Assembly (NCBI RefSeq): GCF_900188405.1
Contig: NZ_FZOF01000004.1
Location: 310,001-374,000 of the forward strand
From: Actinacidiphila glaucinigra
GTDB lineage: Bacteria; Actinomycetota; Actinomycetes; Streptomycetales; Streptomycetaceae
Direction: 5' to 3'
DNA length: 64,000 nucleotides
How positions within the stretch are numbered: the first letter of the stretch is position 1; every line of letters begins with the position of its first letter. Position numbers and translations under genes: made by a program. Below, in pieces: positions 59,650 through 64,000 of the stretch. The notes under the pieces were generated by a model. It ran no database searches, was not told the DNA's origin, and worked only from the letters and a program-made list of their open reading frames with translations.

Positions 59650-60192
59650 TCAGACCCGCTCGAGCGGACGGTGCGGCCCCTCGGGGAACTCGACGGCGAT
59701 CGGGTCCCCGGGCCGCACCTCCCCGCCGTGCAGCACCACGCCCATGATCCCGCCCTTGCGGACGACCGCGCCCTGCTCGTCCCGGCCGACGACCTGCTTG
59801 AGCAGGCCCTGCCGGAAGCCGTCGATCTGCAGGCAGGGGTTGCGCAGCCCGGTCACCTCGACGACGGCCTGATCACCGAGCCGCAGCCGTGTCCCGACGG
59901 GCAGGCCCAGCAGGTCGATGCCGCGCGTGGTGACGTTCTCGCCGAGCTCGCCCGGGGCGACCTCGAAGCCGGCCGTGAGCAACTCGTCGTGGAGTTCGCC
60001 GTGGATCAGGTGGACCTGGCGCAGGTTGGGCTGCGTCGGGTCCTGGGCCACCCGCGACCGGTGCTGCACCGTCACCCCGAGGTGGGCGTCGCCCTCCACG
60101 CCGAGCCCCGCCAGCAGGCGGATCCTGTCGCGGACGGGCTTGCTGAAGTGGTGTCCCTCGTCGCGGCTGACGGCGGTCACGGTCGCGGTCAT
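59650..60192 (-). CDS. MOSC-domain protein
   Basis: 180 residues from ATG 60192. MOSC core: GLGVEGDAHLGVTVQHRS, RQVHLIHGELHDEL, LGENVTTRGIDLLGLPVGTRLRLG and GLRNPCLQIDGFRQGLL with the conserved Cys of molybdenum-cofactor sulfurase C-terminal domains. It probably handles a sulfur or metal-bound group in a small enzyme such as mARC-like or YiiM-like proteins; the redox partner is not encoded near. Divergent from the VOC gene. Confidence 0.88.
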   Translation of the reverse strand: MTATVTAVSRDEGHHFSKPVRDRIRLLAGLGVEGDAHLGVTVQHRSRVAQDPTQPNLRQVHLIHGELHDELLTAGFEVAPGELGENVTTRGIDLLGLPVGTRLRLGDQAVVEVTGLRNPCLQIDGFRQGLLKQVVGRDEQGAVVRKGGIMGVVLHGGEVRPGDPIAVEFPEGPHRPLERV

Positions 60193-60241
60193 GCTCCCCC
60201 TCGGTCGGTCGAACGCCCGGTCATTCTAACGAAGGGATTCC

Positions 60242-60270
60242 TTGAACTTTCAACGATAGCCGCGTAATCT
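60242..60270 (+). promoter_or_regulatory. Promoter of the VOC gene, leaderless
   Basis: TTGAAC (60242-60247) and TAATCT (60265-60270) are 17 bases apart; then 6 bases and ATG 60277. No ribosome site. A palindrome TTGAACTTTCAA covers the -35, with arms TTGAA and TTCAA, and may be an operator. Confidence 0.65.
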
Positions 60271-60276
60271 CAGACC

Positions 60277-60777
60277 ATGCCTGTTCGCCGTTTGAACCAC
60301 GCCGTGCTCTACATCCGTGACGTCGCGCGCTCCGTCGAGTTCTACACCGCCGTGTTCGGCTTCAAGGTCGACGCGGAGATCCCCGGCCGCGCCGCCTTCC
60401 TGAGCGCCGAGGACACCCTCAACGACCACGACCTCGGACTGTTCGCCATCGGCCCCGACGCCCCCGGCCCCGAACAGGGCCGCGTCGGGCTCTACCACCT
60501 GGCCTGGGAGGTCGGCACACTCCGTGAACTGGCCGACACCGCCCGGCTGCTCACCGAACGCGACGCGCTCGTCGGCTCCAGCGACCACCTCGTGTCGAAG
60601 TCGCTGTACGCCAAGGACCCGGACGGCAACGAGTTCGAGGTCATGTGGCGCGTCCCCCGCGAGGACTGGCCCGAGGAGCAGGGAGTCACCCGCCCCCTCC
60701 CCCTCGACCTGCAGGCATCACTCGACCGCTGGGGTCCCGACCTCACCACCGGTGCGGCCGCGGGCTCCGTCACCTGA
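60277..60777 (+). CDS. VOC-family (glyoxalase/dioxygenase superfamily) protein
   Basis: 166 residues from ATG 60277. RLNHAVLYIRDVARSVEFYTAVFGF, FLSAEDTLNDHDLGLFAIG, GLYHLAWEV and KSLYAKDPDGNEFEVMWRVP give the paired beta-alpha-beta-beta-beta units with metal-binding His and Glu (His4, His near 75, Glu near 125). It could be a thiol transferase, an extradiol dioxygenase or a resistance protein. Expressed from a leaderless promoter. Confidence 0.9.
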   Translation: MPVRRLNHAVLYIRDVARSVEFYTAVFGFKVDAEIPGRAAFLSAEDTLNDHDLGLFAIGPDAPGPEQGRVGLYHLAWEVGTLRELADTARLLTERDALVGSSDHLVSKSLYAKDPDGNEFEVMWRVPREDWPEEQGVTRPLPLDLQASLDRWGPDLTTGAAAGSVT

Positions 60778-60801
60778 GGGACGACCTCGCCCCGCGCGCC
60801 G

Positions 60802-60984
60802 TCACTTGCCGATCTGGCGCCTGCCGGACCGGCGCAGCCTGCGCCGCTGGGAAGGGTCCAGGGTGAGGTAGGCGGCCACGGGGACGCCCACGATGATCAG
60901 CAGCGCCAGCCACGCCGGCAGCACCCACAACAGGATCAGGCCGACGGCCACGCCGCCGACGGCGACCTTCGCGCGATTGGACAT
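60802..60984 (-). CDS. Small membrane protein
   Basis: 60 residues from ATG 60984, behind GGAGGCGGGAAG. MSNRAKVAVGGVAVGLILLWVLPAWLALLIIVGVPVAAYLTL has two hydrophobic helices, then a basic tail (RRRLRRSGRRQ). No family recognised. Confidence 0.7.
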   Translation of the reverse strand: MSNRAKVAVGGVAVGLILLWVLPAWLALLIIVGVPVAAYLTLDPSQRRRLRRSGRRQIGK

Positions 60985-61104
60985 CTTCCCGCCTCCGTCT
61001 GCGGCACGTGCCGCACTCACTGGGGTAAACGCGGCATCACACGCGACGGTTCCCCCGTACGGCGCGCCCTGCCCGACACCGGGCAGGGCGCGACCGCCCG
61101 GGTC

Positions 61105-61275
61105 TCACTCGTGGTGGCGTTCGGTCAGTTCCCTGGGTTCCTGCGGGGGCGCGTCCGGCGCCGTCGCGCACTCGGGGGTGTTCTCCGGACGGTCGGCGGC
61201 GGCCGGCCGTTCGCGGTGACGGGCCGCCTCGGCGCGCACGAGCGCGCCCAGGGCCGCGTAGATGTCCACGGGCAT
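61105..61275 (-). CDS. Small acidic protein
   Basis: 56 residues from ATG 61275, with AGGAGG 8 bases upstream, one of the best ribosome sites in the window. Sequence begins MPVDIYAALGALVRAEAARH and ends RELTERHHE; helical first half, disordered acidic and proline-rich second half. No family recognised. The gene stands alone on the minus strand, 120 bases from the small membrane gene. Confidence 0.6.
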   Translation of the reverse strand: MPVDIYAALGALVRAEAARHRERPAAADRPENTPECATAPDAPPQEPRELTERHHE

Positions 61276-61359
61276 GGCGGGGTCCTCCTGCGGGGTTCTT
61301 CCTGACGGGTGTGGGGCTGCGCTGCGGCGGGCCGCACATGCGGCGGCCGCAGGGCCCCG

Positions 61360-61740
61360 TCAGCAGCGCAGGACGAGGTGCAGGTGGTCCGGTCTGCCCG
61401 CGGGGGCGACGTGCCGGGCCGGGCCGTGGAGCGCGGCGCCGACGGGGTCCGGGGGGCAGGTGTCGTGGACGGCGTCCGCCGCGTGCCCCTGGACGGTTCC
61501 GGCCCGCTGCTGGGGACCGGCCTGCGGGGCGGTCCGCCGCCCGACGCTCGCCGGGAGGTTGTGCGTCTGCTTGCCCCGGTCGTCCGTGGCGGCGGCGACG
61601 GACGCCGTCGGCTCCGGCGACTGCAGGGCCACGACCCCCGGTGCGCACAACGCGTGGAGCAGGCACACCAGCGCCGCGAAAAGCCCGACCGCGGCCCCTG
61701 CCGGGACCCGACGGGAACGTCCCGCTGCGGCATGCGGCAT
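61360..61740 (-). CDS. Small secreted or membrane-anchored protein
   Basis: 126 residues from ATG 61740, behind GGAGGAGC. MPHAAAGRSRRVPAGAAVGLFAALVCLLHALCAP is a signal or anchor with a basic start; the rest is His/Pro/Gln-rich (SVGRRTAPQAGPQQRAGT, HLHLVLRC at the end). Low complexity and no recognisable domain. It starts 84 bases upstream of the small acidic gene, same strand, so the two may be one transcript. Confidence 0.55.
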   Translation of the reverse strand: MPHAAAGRSRRVPAGAAVGLFAALVCLLHALCAPGVVALQSPEPTASVAAATDDRGKQTHNLPASVGRRTAPQAGPQQRAGTVQGHAADAVHDTCPPDPVGAALHGPARHVAPAGRPDHLHLVLRC

Positions 61741-61918
61741 GCGCTGCTCCTCCGGATGCGTACCCCCCACTCTTAACCGGCGGTGCGCCGGAACCCCGTG
61801 GGTCACTGGGCTGATCGACTCACGCGTTCACCCGGGGGGCGCAATGTGGGGGGCTGCGGGTGCGTCATGGTTTCGCGCGGGCGGTCCCTTGCGGCGCGTT
61901 GTCGGGTGCGGGTGCGTT

Positions 61919-61968
61919 GCGCCTGCGGCGGGCTGTTTCCCCGCCCGCCCTCCCGATTGCCCGGCGCG
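61919..61968 (+). repeat. Left arm of the inverted repeat
   Basis: Core GCGCCTGCGGCGGGCTGTTT, continuing with CCCGATTGCCCGGCGCG. The right arm is its reverse complement with a few changes and a 3-base gap. Similarity extends weakly for perhaps 100 bases on both sides. The flavour is that of dispersed intergenic repeats I know from other Streptomyces genomes. Confidence 0.7.
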
Positions 61969-62520
61969 GTCAGTGCGGGCCTGCGCTCCGTCTGTATGTG
62001 GGTCGGGGCCGCGCCGGCGCACGTCCTCAACGCTCGCGGTTTACGTCCACATCATTCGGCGCCCGGGTCCGCCGCTCGTCGTTTCCGGGCGCACCCCGCC
62101 ACACCCCCTCCGGTCGTATGGGCGCATGACGGCCGGAGGGGGGTATAGAGCGGTCCGGGGTTACCGCACGCGCCTCACCGAACGCCCACACCATCCGGCT
62201 CGATGCCGGTGAGTCGGCCGCGCTACCGGTGCGCGCACCTTCGATCGGCCTGCAGCCGGGGGACCCCCTGGTGAGGGCAGCTTCCAACGGTGCGCGGAGG
62301 GACGCACCCCATCACCCCCCACCGGCCGTTGGTCGCTCATCGATACGGAGGGGGCGGGGTCGTAGGGGTGGGCGTTCTGGACGCTGACGTGTATTTGTTG
62401 TGCGGCACAGACGGTCACGACAAGTACCGCCCGCCATGCACATAAATATGCGGTACAGAATGCCCACCCCGGAGGCCCCGACCCCGGCCCACCACGAACC
62501 GCGCGAGGCCCGCACCAATC

Positions 62521-62567
62521 GCGCCGGGCAATCGGGAGGGAGGGCGGGGACAGCCCGCCGCAGGCGC
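62521..62567 (-). repeat. Right arm of the inverted repeat
   Basis: Reverse complement of 61919-61968 with about 90 percent match: CGCCGGGCAATCGGGAGGG, then GGACAGCCCGCCGCAGGCGC. The two arms are 552 bases apart, so this would be a weak cruciform or a long-range RNA stem. Confidence 0.7.
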
Positions 62568-62643
62568 ACACAACCCGCACACAACAACCGGGCAGCCCGG
62601 CGCAGCCGCCCGCAGGCGCAAACGACCCGCACACAACAACGGG
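62560..62643 (-). repeat. Direct duplication with 52-base period
   Basis: Units 62560-62592 and 62612-62643 share GCAGGCGCA and CCCGCACACAACAAC. It extends the right arm of the inverted repeat. Confidence 0.65.
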
Positions 62644-62857
62644 CCGCAAGGGGCACCCCTCGACACTACGGCGGCGCGCCGGGCGGTCCCCTCGGCCGCC
62701 CCGAACACCGCACCCGGTACGATCAGGGACGGCGCGCCGCCCGGAACCTCGCGGACGTGCCCCCGCCCCCCGTGTGCCCGACCGGGACGGGGCGGCGGCC
62801 GGGTCGCCGCCGGGAACCGCCACAGCGGAGACGGGGCGCTCGGCACCACCCCCCGGC

Positions 62858-64000
62858 TCAGGCCCCCCGGTACCGGGTGAACGCGGGGAACGCCGCCGCG
62901 AGGCCCAGCATCACGACCACCACGAGCACACCGCCCACGGCGACCGCGCCGCGCGTCCCGAACGCGGAGCCGGCCGTGCCGTGCAGGAGGTCGGCCAGCC
63001 GGGGACCGCCCGCGACCACCACGGTGAAGACACCCTGCATGCGCCCGCGCATGTCGTCCGTCGCGACGGACTGCAGGATGGCGCTGCGGAACACCATCGA
63101 GACCATGTCCGCGAATCCGGCCAGCGCCAGGAATCCCGCGGCCCACCACAGGCTGCCGCTGAGCCCGAGTCCGGTGATCGCCGCGCCCCAGCCGCAGACC
63201 GCGATGACGACCATCAGGCCGTGGCGCTTCGCGCGGGAGAAGGTGCCGGAGAACAGTCCCCCGGCGACGGCGCCGATCGGGATGGCCGCGTACAGCAGGC
63301 CGAGTGCGAAGCCCTCGTTCCAGGAGGCGTAGGTGGTGTCGGCGAGTTGCGGGAACAGGGCGCGCGGCATGCCGAAGACCATGGCGACGATGTCGGCGAG
63401 GAAGGACAGCAGCAGGATGCGCTGCGCGGTGATGTAGCGGAAGCCGGCGCCGACCTCGCGCCAGCCGCCGCGCCGGGCGACGGGCGAGCCGTTCGCCTCC
63501 AGGGGCGGCAGCGCGGGCAGTCGCCACACCGCCCACACGGTCGCGGTGAGGGCGATCGCGTCGATGAGGTAGAGGTCGGCCAGGCCGATGACGGGTATGA
63601 GGACGCCGGCGAGGAGCGGGCCGACGATCAGGCCGGTCTGCATGACGGTCGAGCCGAGCGCGATGGCTGCGGGCAGTTCCTCCGCCGGCACCAGACGGGC
63701 GATGGCGGCGCTGCGCGCGGGGGCGTTCATGCCGGCCGCCGCCTGCTGGGCGGCGAGCAGCACCATGAGCAACCAGACGGAGTGCGCTCCCGCGAAGGCC
63801 TGTACCCAGAAGAGCAGCGAGGTGACGGCGATGGCGATGTTCGTGAGCAGCATCAGCTTGCGCCGGTCCACGCTGTCGGCGACGGCCCCGCCCCACAGGG
63901 CGAACACCACCAGCGGGACCAGCCCGGCGAGGCTGGAGTAGCCGACCCACGCGGACGAGCCGGTGATGTCGTAGATCTGCTTGGGTACGGCGACGGCGGT
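62858..64000 (-). CDS. MFS transporter, 5' end cut by window edge
   Basis: 380 residues visible; the frame runs to the right edge. At least ten hydrophobic helices with the MFS loop motif ALWGGAVADSVDRRKLM near the start and a second copy of the fold (LLYAAIPIGAVAGGLF, RAKRHGLMVVIAVC). The layout resembles MFS_3/EntS- or TMR-type exporters of siderophores, macrolides or drugs. Direction and substrate cannot be told from the visible part. Confidence 0.87.
   Translation of the reverse strand, partial: TAVAVPKQIYDITGSSAWVGYSSLAGLVPLVVFALWGGAVADSVDRRKLMLLTNIAIAVTSLLFWVQAFAGAHSVWLLMVLLAAQQAAAGMNAPARSAAIARLVPAEELPAAIALGSTVMQTGLIVGPLLAGVLIPVIGLADLYLIDAIALTATVWAVWRLPALPPLEANGSPVARRGGWREVGAGFRYITAQRILLLSFLADIVAMVFGMPRALFPQLADTTYASWNEGFALGLLYAAIPIGAVAGGLFSGTFSRAKRHGLMVVIAVCGWGAAITGLGLSGSLWWAAGFLALAGFADMVSMVFRSAILQSVATDDMRGRMQGVFTVVVAGGPRLADLLHGTAGSAFGTRGAVAVGGVLVVVVMLGLAAAFPAFTRYRGA

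Larger units (their letters stand above)
61741..62857. other. 1.1-kb noncoding region with inverted GC-rich repeats
   Basis: Between the start of the secreted-protein gene and the stop of the MFS gene I see no credible coding sequence: the open frames lack ribosome sites and codon bias and overlap on both strands. It contains an inverted pair of about 50 bases (61919-61968 and 62521-62567), a direct duplication on the right side and related weaker matches toward the centre. The centre, about 62150-62310, has no recognisable RNA gene. Confidence 0.6.

Noticed and set aside
62150..62310. Possible tRNA or small RNA at the centre of the gene-free region
   Set aside because: No T-loop (GGTTCGAATCC-type) sequence, no CCA-like end and no cloverleaf that I could fold.
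62400..63332. 310-codon frame on the plus strand
   Set aside because: It overlaps the MFS gene antisense and is a poor protein: low complexity Arg/Pro/Thr, no ribosome site.
1..64000. CRISPR arrays, rRNA, tRNA, transposases, integrases
   Set aside because: No repeat-spacer pattern, no known RNA motifs and no recombinase or transposase motifs found.

Overview
The window reads as a stretch of chromosome from a Streptomyces or a very close actinomycete. Base composition is very GC-rich. GTG and even TTG starts are common, and many genes overlap by ATGA or GTGA. Promoters have TANNNT -10 boxes, several of them 6-7 bases before the start codon (leaderless mRNAs). The family content fits too: two conservons (cvnABC and cvnABCD), secreted starch hydrolases, a DUF6397-like protein and many small secreted or membrane proteins. 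No rRNA, tRNA, CRISPR, phage, insertion sequence or replication origin was recognised. I think this is ordinary core or arm chromosome, not an integrated element.

Layout. 1-7 kb: a partial YjbQ-family gene, then a sulfonate import and desulfonation operon (permease, ATPase, lipoprotein, FMNH2 monooxygenase) headed by a 27-residue leader peptide; then a gene for the C-terminal part of a GH3-like domain, behind a near-perfect DasR operator, plus a FAD oxidoreductase. 6.5-11 kb: LacI regulator and L-rhamnose mutarotase, divergent from the L-lactate oxidation operon lutABC. 11-16 kb: a family A DNA polymerase, a DoxX-like protein, and a MarR-controlled ABC exporter. 16-23 kb: a secreted alpha-amylase with a starch-binding domain, an L,D-transpeptidase-like lipoprotein, and a heterodimeric ABC exporter. 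23-31 kb: a DUF457 membrane protein, a Ski2-like helicase, an acyl-CoA thioesterase, a MoxR ATPase with a metallopeptidase/VWA partner, and a divergent unknown protein. 31-43 kb: conservon 1 (no GTPase; a macro-domain gene follows), an alpha/beta hydrolase, a PPOX-family protein, a repeat lipoprotein, and conservon 2, which starts with an MHYT membrane sensor. 43-51 kb: YnfA, three methyltransferases, small unknown proteins, a CoA-disulfide-reductase-like flavoprotein, DUF4032 and a TrmO-like protein. 51-60 kb: a large modular alpha-amylase behind a CTTGCAG direct repeat, a peptidoglycan amidase, a PP2C phosphatase, a 2-oxoglutarate-type oxygenase behind a second leader peptide, and a tannase-like esterase. 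60-64 kb: MOSC, VOC, three small proteins, a 1.1-kb noncoding region with inverted GC-rich repeats, and a partial MFS transporter.

How the parts work together. The two leader peptides share the pattern R-x-H-[IV]-D-x-x-R-V-x-S-x-x-C-R-R. They sit in front of the sulfonate operon and the lone oxygenase 57 kb away, which points to a shared cysteine or sulfur attenuation control. The two alpha-amylases share TCTTGC/CTTGCAG repeats of the MalR (Reg1) type. Rhamnose mutarotase next to lutABC fits rhamnose breakdown to L-lactate followed by lactate oxidation. The strongest leads for new biology are the leaderless leader peptides, the DasR site on a GH3 fragment, the MHYT-headed conservon, the GTPase-less conservon with its macro-domain neighbour, and the ABC heterodimer whose ATP-site defects are exactly complementary.
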